From Prochilodus magdalenae (Eukaryota; Chordata; Actinopteri; Characiformes; Prochilodontidae), in contig JAMWET010000721.1 in NCBI GenBank assembly GCA_024036415.1, positions 1-64,000 of the forward strand: 64,000 bases of DNA, read 5' to 3'. The notes under the pieces are model-generated. The model was not told where the DNA came from and ran no database searches. It saw only the letters and a list, made by a program, of their open reading frames with translations. Shown piece by piece: positions 23,387 to 34,849 of the stretch (position 1 is the first letter of the stretch; each line of letters begins with the position of its first letter). The translations under genes were made by a program, and so were the position numbers.

Positions 23387-23393
23387 ATGAGCG
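23387..23393 (+). CDS. sp1: sp1 coding exon 1
   Basis: ATG AGC G followed by the donor gtaagtg. Joined to exon 2 it gives MSD, the same start as human SP1, which is why this start was chosen. It is too short to find by open-frame search. Confidence 0.88.
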
Positions 23394-24830
23394 GTAAGTG
23401 AGATTAAACTCCCTTATAAACTCGGTTCAGAAGCAGCCAGCTCAGGTTAATCGCCACAGCTGTGAGGTAAAAACGGGTTTGTACTGTTCGTTAATCTGGT
23501 TGTTAGTCGCTAAACTAGTAAAGTTAGTTTGGTAGCTTAAAGCTAACTCTGTTAACTGTCTGAAGCTCAGTGGCTCCTAAAACTCCTCGATCTGACCTGC
23601 AAAGTGTACACGAGTGAGCACAGACCATCTTAAAACGTTTAGGGGTCACTTTCCAATGTTGCCCGTATCCTGAGTTAGAAATGCTAGTTATGACGATGTG
23701 GATTTTTTTCGTTCCACCTTAAATGTGCAGCAGTTAACAGCGGATGTCTGAGGCGCCAGAATGCAAGTGCTGCACCATTTAAGGTGGAACGGGAAGATTT
23801 CAATAAAAGCCGGCTAATGTTCTCCAGATTCAGTTTCTCATGTACAGCATGATTACAGACGAAGCGTTTCCCTCTGTAGATCTCTGAATCTTAATCGGTG
23901 AACCACATGAAGAGTGTGTTTTGTGTTTTGTGCGCAGATCGGCAGCAGCAGAGTGAAATGGCCGCGTTGGAAAGCGGCGGAGACTTCCGTAAAAAGCGAA
24001 ACTCCAACACACAGCCAGTAAGTCCCGACCTGCTTCCCTCTCATACAGCCTGGAAACACGGGCTCCCCTATGAGCAGCGCCATTTCCCTCATATACACAC
24101 CTGTACTGCGGGCTGGGCCTTCTACAGGTGTTCTTTACGGTCCTTTTTACCAACGAGCTTACAGGGCAAGTCCACCGAGTCCTCAGAATTCGTGACTAAT
24201 TACAGGTTTTAGATGTAAACAGTCATTCCGAGGGGTTCGGTGAAAACTCCTTTCTAGATAAGGTCAGAGCTGTTACAGTGGTGGTGAAGGTAACCAGACG
24301 TCCCCTCTAAAAGCTCCCTCACAGGAAGTTCCTACAGGAGGAGGTTCTGAATACGCTGCCTGATGTCTGAGAGACGTCTGTTTATGAAAAGTGGGTGGAG
24401 AAGATCTCGCCTTAAACTCCATTCATGGTGGAGGGATACATGGCTGCACAGGGCGCTGTGAGGTAAATAGCTCCCCCACAGGGACTTATTATTAATAACA
24501 AACCTTAATGTTCCGAGATTGTCATCATCAATCATTGTCCATATACACTCAGAATACACGTGTAGGTTTTTTCCTGGTGTTTTTAGATGGTCAATATAGT
24601 GTCTATAGGTGTGTTCTAGACATGGAGAACCTTAGTTCCCATCACCACCACTGTACAGAACATATGAACCATCTCACACCAAAACCTGCTCTCAATCTCT
24701 CTGTTTACACCTCACACTCGGTTATAGAGGAATTTTGAAAAATGGGTGGAGTTTCAGTTTAAAGTGGCAGTATAAAGGGCGTGACTGAGATGGTTTGTTT
24801 GGGGGAGGTGAAATGTGGTGAATTGCCCTG

Positions 24831-24887
<57 letters not shown>

Positions 24888-27800
24888 GGGGGCAGGGTGC
24901 TGTGTTTCCTGCTTGTTCTTGAAATTCTTGAATGCTTGTTTTTGGTATAATGGTCTGTTGTTGTTCTTCCCAGACAGTCAGACGGAGAACAGCAGTAGAA
25001 GCTGTAGTACAGCCTGGTATCTGTAACGCTGTACTAGTGTAAGGTACTAGAGTAGTGCTGGTGATGGGTTTCCGTATTAGGCTGATATAGGCTGGGTTAA
25101 ATGTCAGACTGAATAGCCGTAATAACTGACCTGATCTTGAGATGTTTTGAATTGGCCTGAACAGCGTCTCGCCGGCAGTGATGACTCAGCTGTAAGGTTT
25201 GAGATGTTCATGGCTGGTTCTGCTGGACTGAACGGACGTTAGTTTTCCACTGCTGGCGTTAATTCTGTGCTCTGTGTACGTCTCTCCTGTGACAAACTCA
25301 TTTCTGTTTTGTTTTATTTTTCAATTTCATTCTCCATGTTATTGTGTTACTGTGTTGCTGATCTGATCCGAGGAGGGATGGGTTCTTCTTTTGAGTTTTT
25401 CTTAGTTCCTCTCAAGGTTCCTGTCCTGGTCTGAAGGAGTTCTGTTGGTAGCACTGATCTGCTTTTATGTGAATATAAAACTCATTCAGGGTCCAGAGCC
25501 AAATGGAGATGGATCTTCCCAGAATGCTTCCCTGTGGAGTTATGTCCCACGTTCAGATCCCTGAGTCGGATGTTTGAATCCTGGGTGGAGGAGAAGCTGG
25601 GGAGACTCGGGTAGTGTAGCTGAGGTGTTGGTGTCACTGGTAGTCGGCTCCCTTTTCATGTTGTTATTGTATTTCCACTCTTCCAGCTAAAGCTCACTTC
25701 ACTCATCAACCTGCTCGGCTAATCATCCAAGCGAGGTGGATGGAGCTGGAGCTTCGTATTTGAGTTCTCGGGCGTAGGATTGTAACCGCAGTGCCTTTTT
25801 GTGTCTAAACAGAAAATTTGAAGCTGGCGAATAGAAAGCTATCCAGATCAGCCTAAATAATCTGCATGTTTCAGTTCTGAAAGCTGTGCTGCATGTTTTT
25901 GGCTTCATGGTCAAATTCTACAGTTGACGAAGTTGTTCCTAGTTCTCAAACACTAAACGGGTTCTACATGGGTTAAACATGAGCCTGATAGTCTGAAAAT
26001 GATGATTGGTGTACTGCTGTCTAACTTCCTCTAGCGTTGCGATCAGTAAAAGAGTACTTGCAGAATAATGGCTCCAATAGTGCATTCTGGGAAATCCGAT
26101 ATTAAAAATGAAATGTCCAGATGGGGTCAGATGAGGTTGTTCAGATTTTTATCTCCTCTGCAGGAAGCCCAGCCGCCGTCACCTTTAGCTCTACTGGCAG
26201 CGACCTGCAGTCGAGTGGACGAGAACGACACAGCAGAACAGCAGCACCAGCAGAACCAGGTATCTCACACCACCAACGGCTGGCAGATCATTCCACTGAG
26301 TGCACAGACAGCCACCGGCTCTGGGAATACAGTCTTGCAGAAGTCAGGCTTAGTGGCCGAGGACAAAGGCCGGAACGTAGTGAGCACTGGAGCCATCGTG
26401 CCACCACAGCAACAATTCATCGTAGCATCTGCGCCAAGCCTACAAGGCCAACAGGTGCTGACCACGATCTCTGGAGTGATGCCCAATATCCAGTATCAAG
26501 TCATTCCTCAGTTTCAGACCGTGGACGGACAACAACTCCAGTTTGCTCAGACATCCCAGGATGCCTCTGCCGCAGGTGCAGGACAGATTCAGCTTGTCTC
26601 CTCACCTGGCGGTGGCCAGCAACTCATTGCTGCTCCATCCAGCCAAAGTACAGGAGCTGCTAACATCCTCACAGTTCCTGGTCTACTTCAGCAGGCCATT
26701 CCTCTTCAGAACCTGGCTCTAGGCAACACTGTGCTGCCCAATCAGACGCAGTTCCTCGCGAACATGCCTGTGTCCTTAAACGGAAGCATCACTCTTCTTC
26801 CTGTAAGTGCTGGCGTAGCTGCTGGAGCCAAAAATGATGATGTTACAAGTGGAACGTCAGGTGTCGGTCAGCAACTGGTCCAAGCTCAACAGGCAGTGGC
26901 CACTTCGGTCACTGGCGAATATCACACCGGCTCAACCACATCCACCACACAAGCCGTGACCTCATGTAGTGGCGGGATTTTGTCCCAGAGCAACACCGTG
27001 ACGGGAGCTGGCTTCCAGAATGCAGGAATTTCAGTACAGTCTGAAAACAGAGATGGTAAACAGCCCCAGCAGCAGCCTCAGATCCTCATCCAGCCTCAGC
27101 AGATCTTTCAGGGTGCTCCTGCTCTTCAGGCCATTCAGCCAGGCGGTGGTCAGATGTTTGCAGCACACACGCTTTCTCAAGATGGTTTGCAGAATTTGCA
27201 GATCCAGACCATCCCGAATAACAGCTCCATTCTGCTGCGCACTGTCGGCCCCAACGGCCAGGTTAGCTGGCAGACGGTTCAGCTGCAGAGCCCTGCAGGA
27301 GCACAGATCACTCTGGCTCCAGTTCCTTCGATTCCACAGCTAGCTCAGACCGGAACGGCCACCACGGTGCAGCTGCCAGGCCTTCAGACCATCAACCTGG
27401 CCAATGCTGGGCTACAGATGCATCAACTGCAGGGAGTTCCCATCACCATGGCCAACACTGCAGGTCAGTCTCAATATTCCCAATAACGTGGTGGGTGTGA
27501 CGGTGGCCTGTTCTGTAATTTATGGAGTTTAAGGAAAATATTGGGTGGATGGAAAATTCCCCAAATACTCATTCTTATTATTTGGTATTCAATCATTTTG
27601 TGTTATTACACTAGCAGTAAAATGCGGTTCTGTCTGAATCCACCAGTAGGTGCTGGTTCTGGTGAGATTTAGGATTGGTGTCTGTGGTGATGATGATGAT
27701 GATGATGATGATAAGTGAGATCAGACAGGAATCAGAAATGCCTCTATTAACACCAGTAGGAGTCTAGTAAGCTAAGGGCAGTTTATTTATTTTTTTATAT

Positions 27801-30440
27801 ATACATACCCCACAACTTAATTTTTCCAGATTGTCCATCAACATTCCATATACACTCAGAAGACACGTGTAGGTTCACTGGTGGTTTAGATACTCAATAA
27901 AGTGTCTGTATGTGGGTTCTAGACATGGAGAACCTTAGTTCCCATCACCACCACTGTACAGAACATATGAACCATCTCACACCAAACCTGCTCTCAATCT
28001 CTCTGTTTACACCTCACACTCGGTTGATGATGTGATGAGGTTATTGGTGGTGGGGGTGATGATGAGGTGGGGTTATTGATGGGGTGATGAGGTTATTGGT
28101 GGTGGGGGTGATGATGAGGAGGGGTTATTGATGAGGTTATTGGTGGTGGGGGTGATGATGATGAGGTGGGGTTATTGATGGGGTGATGAGGTTATTGGTG
28201 GTGGGGGTGATGATGAGGAGGGGTTATTGATGGGGTGATGAGGTTATTGGTGGTGGGGGTGATGATGAGGAGGGGTTATTGATGGGGTGATGAGGTTATT
28301 GGTGGTGGGGGTGATGATGAGGAGGGGTTATTGATGGGGTGATGATGAGGTGGGGTTATTGATGGGGTGATGAGGTTATTGGTGGTGGGGGTGATGATGA
28401 GGAGGGGTTATTGATGGGGTGATGAGGTTATTGGTGGTGGGGGTGATGATGAGGAGGGGTTATTGATGGGGTGATGAGGTTATGGGTGGTGGGGGTGATG
28501 ATGAGGAGGGGTTATTGATGGGGTGATGAGGTTATTGGTGGTGGGGGTGATGATGAGGAGGGGTTATTGATGGGGTGATGAGGTTATTGGTGGTGGGGGT
28601 GATGAGGTGGGGTTATTGATGATGTGATGAGGTTATTGGTGGTGGGGGTGATGATGAGGAGGGGTTATTGATGGGGTGATGAGGTTATTGGTGGTGGGGG
28701 TGATGATGAGGAGGGGTTATTGATGGGGTGATGATGGGTTATTGGTGGTGGGGGTGATGATGAGGAGGGGTTATTGATGGGGTGATGAGGTTATTGGTGG
28801 TGGGGGTGATGATGAGGAGGGGTTATTGATGATGTGATGAGGTTATTGGTGGTGGGGGTGATGATGAGGAGGGGTTATTGATGGGGTGATGAGGTTATTG
28901 GTGGTGGGGGTGATAATGAGGAGGGGTTATTGATGGGGTGATGAGGTTATTGGTGGTGGGGGTGATGAGGAGGGGTTATTGATGAGGTTATTGGTGGTGG
29001 GGGTGATGATGAGGTGGGGTTATTGATGGGGTGATGAGGTTATTGGTGGTGGGGGTGATGATGAGGAGGGGTTATTGATGGGGTGATGAGGTTATTGGTG
29101 GTGGGGGTGATGATGAGGAGGGGTTATTGATGGGGTGATGAGGTTATTGGTGGTGGGGGTGATGATGAGGAGGGGTTATTGATGAGGTTATTGGTGGTGG
29201 GGGTGATGATGAGGAGGGGTTATTGATGGGGTGATGAGGTTATTGGTGGTGGGGGTGATGATGATGAGGAGGGGTTATTGATGGGGTGATGAGGTTATTG
29301 GTGGTGGGGGTGATGATGATGAGGAGGGGTTATTGATGGGGTGATAAGGTTATTGGTGGTGGGGGTGATGATGAGGAGGGGTTATTGATGAGGTTATTGG
29401 TGGTGGGGGTGATGATGAGGAGGGGTTATTGATTGGGTGATAAGGTTATTGGTGGTGGGGGTGATGATGAGGAGGGGTTATTGATGAGGTTATTGGTGGT
29501 GGGGGTGATGATGAGGAGGGGTTATTGATGGGGTGATGAGGTTATTGGTGGTGGGGGTGATGATGAGGAGGGGTTATTGATGGGGTGATGAGGTTATTGG
29601 TGGTGGGGGTGATGATGAGGAGGGGTTATTGATGGGGTGATGAGGGGTTATTGGTGGTGGGGGTGATGATGAGGTGGGGTTATTGATGGGGTGATGAGGG
29701 GTTATTGGTGGTGGGGGTGATGATGAGGTGGGGTTATTGATGATGTGATGAGGTTATTGGTGGTGGGGGTGATGATGAGGAGGGGTTATTGATGGGGTGA
29801 TGAAGGGTTATTGGTGGTGGGGGTGATGAGGTGGGGTTATTGATGGGGTGATGAGGGGTTATGGGGTGTAACTGGTGTAATGAAGCCACAGTCTGTGAAA
29901 TGTGAGGTGCGCTCATATCGCGTGAGGTGACTCTTTTTTCTGTGTGTTCAGGTGAGCAGGGCGGCGCTGCAGGAGAGAGTCTGGAGGACTGCACGGTCCT
30001 GGATCAGAGTCTGGAAACAAGCCCAACTCAGCCAAGCCGCCGCACACGCAGAGAAGCCTGTGTCTGCCCATACTGCAAGGCTGGAGAGGGACGGTACGCC
30101 CAAAGCTTTCCTACTCTTCACCAACCAAGTTCCTCTGCATTCTGTTGTCTCTTAGAAGCTTTGTTGTCTGCTGATATCTGTAATCACTAGCCAAGTTCAC
30201 ATATCTTCAATTATGTGTAAGTATTGTTCTATTGTTTTGAACAAGCTCTTTAAGCCACTCAGAGCCATAACTGATTTAAAATCCTCGTTATTCACTTCAT
30301 AGTGATGGTCTGAGCTGGAGCTGTTCACCAGAGAATCAGATCAGATCCTTTTTCACCCAGTGTCCCATACAGGGATTCTGTCTTAGTGATAGCAAACAAG
30401 TGGCATGTGACAAGGGCACAGACTTTTAACACAAATTACT

Positions 30441-30494
<54 letters not shown>

Positions 30495-33218
30495 GAAGAG
30501 CAACAATGATCATAAAGACCCGAGGAAAGGAGCTAGAGAGAGAGAGATGAGTATCATCACTATGAGAGGATGTTGTGCATGTAAGTCCTATAGACAGTCT
30601 AATGTGGAAAGAACGAGAGGAATTCAGACTGAAGTTCGTTCAGTGTTTGGTTAGGGTTTATCTTTGTGTCCTGATACCAGTTCTGCTGTGCTGTTTACTG
30701 TCTAGTGGTCAGAGAACTCTGTCAGTAGGTGTAGGTCCAGAGAGATGGAGGGAGGCGCATCTATTTGGTCCTCTTTAACAAAGTTTGCAGTGTCAGTGAA
30801 GCAATGATGCAAGGTGACCGAGCAGGTGGACGGTCCTCAGCTGGTGTTCATTTGAAGTAATTGTTGAGCTTGAAGGTGATTCTTAACTGAGCTGAGATCA
30901 GACTGGTGTCTGGTGTCTTTACTCTGATTTTCTGAGTTCCCAGTGTGTCTGATTACAGCAGCGATCCCAATAAAAAGAAGCAGCACATCTGCCACATCTC
31001 CGGCTGTGGAAAAGTGTACGGGAAGACCTCACACCTACGAGCGCACTTACGCTGGCACACGGGCGAGAGACCCTTCGTCTGCAACTGGTCCTACTGCGGA
31101 AAGCGCTTCACTCGCTCTGATGAACTGCAGAGACACAAGAGAACGCACACAGGTGAGTTTGCTGCGTCATTTAGTGATGTACCTGTGATCAATGCTTCAG
31201 AGACACAAAGTTGAGTGTCCACCTGAGTGTGACCAAGAATTACCTGAAAACACACACAGTGGCATACAGATGTTTGGGCAACCCTGGACAACTTGACTGT
31301 TACTGTGACCAATGAAGCAGGTTGAAGATGAAACATGCCTGAACGTTTCAGTGTCAGTGTGTTAATGTAGTTTAGTACAGTTTCAGTGGATGGGAGTACC
31401 GAACCCTAGGAGATAACTCTGGCCGAGGTTTCGGACCTTAATTAACCTGTTAGGGTCATGGCTTGTTCAGTCAGTGTTAAGAAATGTCAGGTAAGAAATA
31501 AGTCTGGAAGACTAAGAAATGTTCCAGAGACAGTTCCACTTAAGAATGGCAAATGGGAATCCCGGCTTGACTGTAAAAGATCTTCAGGAATGTTCAGCAG
31601 ACGCAGGAGGTGTGGTACATTGTTCTACTGTTCTACTGCACAAATAGGGCCATCAGAGGAAAACCTCGCCTGCGTGCTCCCCACAAAACTCAGCTTTAGA
31701 AGTTTTCAGATGAGTATCTAAACAAGTCGGATCCAGTTTGGGAAAGAGTTCTGTGGAGCTTTCAGGTTAAAGAGAACTGTTTGACTGCAGTGAGTGAAGG
31801 TATGGAGAAATCCTGGCACAGAATTCATTAAAAGAACACCTGTCCAACTTTTTAGAATGGAGGTGGAGCAATCACCAGGAAGCAAACAACATTCATACCA
31901 AAAAAAAGAGAAAATGAGGATCTTGATTCTGAACACACCTCAAAATCCACAGTAGACTACCTGAAAGGGGATAGGCTGAGGGTTTTACCATGGCCCCCAC
32001 AGGCCCCTGATCTGAACCTCACCTCAAAAGAGCAGTGCATGCAAGATGGCCCGGGAATCTCACACAGCTAGAAGACTTTAGCAAGGAAGGATGGATAGAT
32101 GAAAATCCCTCAAACTGAACGACTGGATTGGCTACAAAAGCGTTTACAAGCTGTAACATTACCAAAAGTGGGGGCTCTAGGTCCTAACTTGGCAAAGTGC
32201 CAACATTTGGCTTTGAAGCCTTATTTTCATTTAGAAAATATAAAAAAGAAAAAAAGTGGGAATGTTTCACCTTTAACCTCTCGCCCTTTGGAGCCCATTT
32301 TCTTCAACGTGCCTCACAGTTTACAGTAATATACACTTTGACCAGGGGTGCCCAAACTTTAGCATGCCACTGTACCTGCTCTGGGAGTAAACGTTAGTTA
32401 TGGATCCAGATCTCCGCTCTAGGAATTCCAGTCTTACAGCCTAGATCCGTGTGACCTTCACGGAAGCTTTTGTCTGAAAGGCTTCATTAAAGAGGCCTCA
32501 ACTCGAGTGGGGGTCTTCTCTCCCTCGCCCGCCGCGGTGGGGTTTATTAATTATTAGTTACTGTATGTTTTGTACTGTATTCGGGTAGGTAGAACGGCAG
32601 TCGTAATTGAGTTTGTGTTGATGTTCTGTACACAGAAAGGTGCTGCATCAAAGCAACCTCCGGTTCTCTGAGCCAGCTTTCTCCACCATTGGCGTGTGGA
32701 GTTTCAGCAGGAGCTGCTTTATGGTTCATGTTTGAGCTGTTGTTGCTGCCTCTCTGATATTAGGTTGTCCATAATGGGTTTTTCAGGTCTCCTGCTTCCT
32801 GAATTGGAATAATCATTTTTAAAAGAAATCCTAAAGCAGGTTTCAGGTTTTCCCTCTTGTAGCGCTGCTGTGTCCGAGTTCTGCCGGTTCTAAGATACAG
32901 TCTTGTTTCTTGCTGTTTGTTTCAGGAGAAAAGAAGTTCTCGTGCCCAGAGTGTCCCAAACGCTTCATGCGAAGTGACCATCTCTCCAAACACGTCAAGA
33001 CGCACACGAGTAAGAAAGGGTCTGCAGGTGGAGCCGCACCGCCCCCTGGTGATGGCACCGAGCACAATACGGTCGGAGGTGTGAGAGCGGATCAGCAAGC
33101 CATCCTCACCATGGAGACCCTGTCACCGGAAGGCATCGCACGTCTGGCTAGCAGCGGCATTAACGTAATGCAGGTTGGAGATCTCCAGCCCATTAACCTG
33201 AACACCAATGGCTTTTAA
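23387..33218 (+). CDS. sp1: Sp1 transcription factor (complete, six coding exons)
   Basis: Exons: 23387-23393, 23938-24017, 26164-27463, 29952-30093, 30944-31152 and 32926-33218. All have GT donors and AG acceptors and join in frame to 676 codons plus stop (human SP1 is about 785). The protein starts MSD. It has an SP box ([12 protein letters not shown], residues 35-46), a long Gln/Ser/Thr-rich activation region encoded by exon 3, the buttonhead box CVCPYC (499-504), and three C2H2 fingers. Fingers use C526/C531/H544/H548, C556/C561/H574/H578 and C586/C589/H602/H606. Their contact residues K-H-A, R-E-R and R-H-K are those that read GC boxes. The C-terminus ([16 protein letters not shown], then NGF) resembles Sp1 rather than Sp3 or Sp4. 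It acts in the nucleus, binding GC boxes and recruiting TFIID and co-activators. No frame breaks were found. Confidence 0.95.
23938..24017 (+). CDS. sp1: sp1 coding exon 2
   Basis: Acceptor 'tgtgcgcag', donor 'gtaagtcc'. It encodes a polar stretch [20 protein letters not shown] and ends in phase 0 before exon 3. Confidence 0.85.
24530..24725 (+). repeat. Intronic direct repeat, copy 1 (sp1 intron 2)
   Basis: About 195 bp containing 'ttctagacatggagaacctt', 'cccatcaccaccactgtaca' and 'tgctctcaatctctctgttt' recurs in the same orientation at 27830-28024 in intron 3. It is probably a SINE-like or other short dispersed repeat, family unknown. Confidence 0.85.
24833..24886. repeat. (GT)n microsatellite in sp1 intron 2
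   Basis: Uninterrupted GT dinucleotides for about 27 units. Confidence 0.97.
26164..27463 (+). CDS. sp1: sp1 coding exon 3 (glutamine-rich activation domain)
   Basis: Acceptor 'cctctgcag', donor 'gtcagtct'. It encodes residues 30-462: the SP box, then Gln/Thr/Ser/Gly-rich sequence including '[13 protein letters not shown]' and repeated IQ/VQLQ clusters like Sp1 activation domains A and B. The open frame extends upstream to an ATG at 26068, but that part is intron; SP-box homology starts right after the acceptor. Confidence 0.95.
27830..28024 (+). repeat. Intronic direct repeat, copy 2 (sp1 intron 3)
   Basis: Partner of 24530-24725. It ends 'acacctcacactcggtt' and is immediately followed by the 52-bp minisatellite. 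Confidence 0.85.
28025..29870. repeat. 52-bp minisatellite in sp1 intron 3
   Basis: The unit is of the type 'gatggggtgatgaggttatt' + 'ggtggtgggggtgatgatga' + 'ggaggggttatt', with a period of 52 bp (for example 28201 to 28253). There are about 35 copies with deletions of whole sub-blocks. It is G-rich on the plus strand and contains runs of five G. Confidence 0.95.
29952..30093 (+). CDS. sp1: sp1 coding exon 4 (buttonhead box)
   Basis: Acceptor 'gtgttcag', donor 'gtacgcc'. It encodes [13 protein letters not shown] and ends [18 protein letters not shown], the conserved CXCPXC box located before the zinc fingers. Confidence 0.93.
30443..30493. repeat. (AAT)n microsatellite in sp1 intron 4
   Basis: About 16 uninterrupted AAT/ATA units. 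Confidence 0.97.
30944..31152 (+). CDS. sp1: sp1 coding exon 5 (zinc fingers 1 and 2)
   Basis: Acceptor 'gttcccag', donor 'gtgagttt'. It encodes [18 protein letters not shown] through KRTHTG, that is, finger 1 and finger 2 plus the start of the second linker. The intron falls in the TGEKK linker codon. Confidence 0.96.
31257..32372 (+). mobile_element. Tc1-like relic in sp1 intron 5 (about 1.1 kb)
   Basis: Left end 'cagtggcatacagatgtttg' and right end 'cccaaactttagcatgccac' + 'tg' are inverted copies, with TA after the right end. The left flank reads CA instead of TA. Inside, an eroded plus-strand transposase is visible, ending with [10 protein letters not shown] near 31990-32020. That corresponds to the 'WPxxSPDLNxIE' part of the DDE domain, and the Glu position is destroyed. 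Frames are heavily broken. It is shorter than a full Tc1 element and inactive. Confidence 0.8.
32926..33218 (+). CDS. sp1: sp1 coding exon 6 (zinc finger 3 and C-terminus)
   Basis: Acceptor 'ttgtttcag'. It encodes finger 3 ([17 protein letters not shown]), a Gly/Ala/Pro-rich spacer and the conserved end '[17 protein letters not shown]', finishing NGF and TAA. Confidence 0.96.
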
Positions 33219-34571
33219 AGAGGCGCGCACACAAGACACTTCAGCAGGAATACAAAACCAACAGGCCGGAAAATCGGCTTGGACTTCTAAGTGTCGGAAT
33301 GAGGTGCAGCTCGCTTCTGCCGTGGTTACATGCACTCGCAGTGCTTTTTACTTTACTGTGTTTTTTCTTTTAATACCGTTTCCTAGAAGTGTAAACCGGA
33401 GCTGCACTGCTCGTGGAGGAGTGATGGAGAAGGTCGGGTCCAGCTTAACTCCGGTTCCCGGAGAGCTGTAAATCGGATGAGATCTTTTTTTCTTTCTTTT
33501 GTTTTTTTCTTGTTTTTGGTGTAAATTGTACACATACAAGCCATCATGCTTTGATACGTATGTCAGGCAGGTAATTTAACGACAGTCTTGCTTTGTTTTT
33601 GTACATAAATTATATTTTTCTAAACATGAAAACTATGCGAATTGAGATTGCCTTGTTTTTGTTTATCTTAAATGTTTTATATTCAGGAAGTTCAGTGAGT
33701 TGTGCAGGAGGCCTCTTTGCACCCTGAACTGCCCAGAAGTGAAAAGACGACAGTCTGAATCTAAGAAATCTCCCCGTCACACGATTTTATGGCTAAATAA
33801 CTGATTTCACGTTTGGCTCAGCCGAGTCCTGGCTCCTCACTGCGCCTCCAGATGTGTTGAAGCTGGAGCTGAACCTGTCTGAGAGTCTTTTCTGGCATTA
33901 TTAGGGATATGGGTGCTAATAAAGGGAATTCCTCTGATAGAAACAGCTTTTTGTACTGAATGAAACATAAACAGCACTTGAATTTAAACCCTGTAAAGCT
34001 GGTCTCCTTTCTCTGCTCTTCTGTCCTTTCTCCAGTCGTCTAATGAGCGTGTGACATTTCCTGGAGTTCTGTCCGGCTGTATTTTGAATGGAATGTGAAG
34101 TTAAAACATGTACTTTATCCTGATCAGTAGTCCAGTTTGGTGGCCTGAGGTTTTAATGGGTATTGGAATTCTTACCACCATGCCATAATCTGTACCTTTC
34201 CAGGTGTAACAGGTCGTTTTGGGTGGTTTTTGGTGTTTGAATGTGCTTTTAATGGAATGTATCAGCCGGTTTCTTTTGTCTGGCTAAAACATAAAAGCCA
34301 AAATCTGAGGGGAAAAAAAAAATCTGCGTAGACTTTTATTTTTCTGGTTTTAATCCCCCGTGTCTGCTGTGATATTCCAGATCGGATTTTTATCAGTAGG
34401 CACAGGCCTGACTTCAGGTGGGGTTATTGGAGGTCTGAGAGTGAAGCTTGGCTCTTGGGTAGGACCTTAAGGAAAAGCCAGAAATCAACAGTGAATTATT
34501 GTGCGGCTGTGAAGCGTGTAAATATTCAGAATGTTTTGCGATACTAATAAACTTCCAGAAAAGAGTAAAGA
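33219..34571 (+). other. sp1: sp1 3' UTR (probable)
   Basis: Non-coding sequence after the sp1 stop, with T-rich tracts and candidate polyadenylation signals AATAAA at about 33918 and 34546. The end at about 34.57 kb is an estimate based on the last strong signal; no transcript evidence is available. Confidence 0.55.
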
Positions 34572-34849
34572 CGAGAGATGAACGGGCGAAACTCAGGGGA
34601 TGTGACCTAATATGCTAATGAGTAGTGATTGACAGCCCTCAATCTAGCCTGAAACACTATAGAGAAGCCCTAAAGATGGTTCCAGATTACCTTCAGATCC
34701 GCACGGAGATCAAGAGGAGTAAATAAAGGTTAACGAGGTTCTCAGGTTAACAGATGTCCTCTTCAACCAGGTTACAGAGGTGCTCTGGTTCCGACTTCTC
34801 TAGAGGACGATTAGTCCCGTTCTGCAGTTATATAGTCGGAGCTCCCTCT

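Noticed and set aside
23840..24212. Alternative sp1 or antisense small proteins around exon 2
   Set aside because: These open frames cross the exon 2 splice sites and show no similarity; exon 2 in the Sp1 frame explains the conserved part.
24781..25026. Cys/Val-repeat small protein
   Set aside because: It is a translation of the GT microsatellite in sp1 intron 2.
26068..26163. Upstream ATG extending sp1 exon 3
   Set aside because: The sequence before 26164 lacks Sp1 similarity, and a good acceptor (cctctgcag) precedes the SP box, so it is intron.
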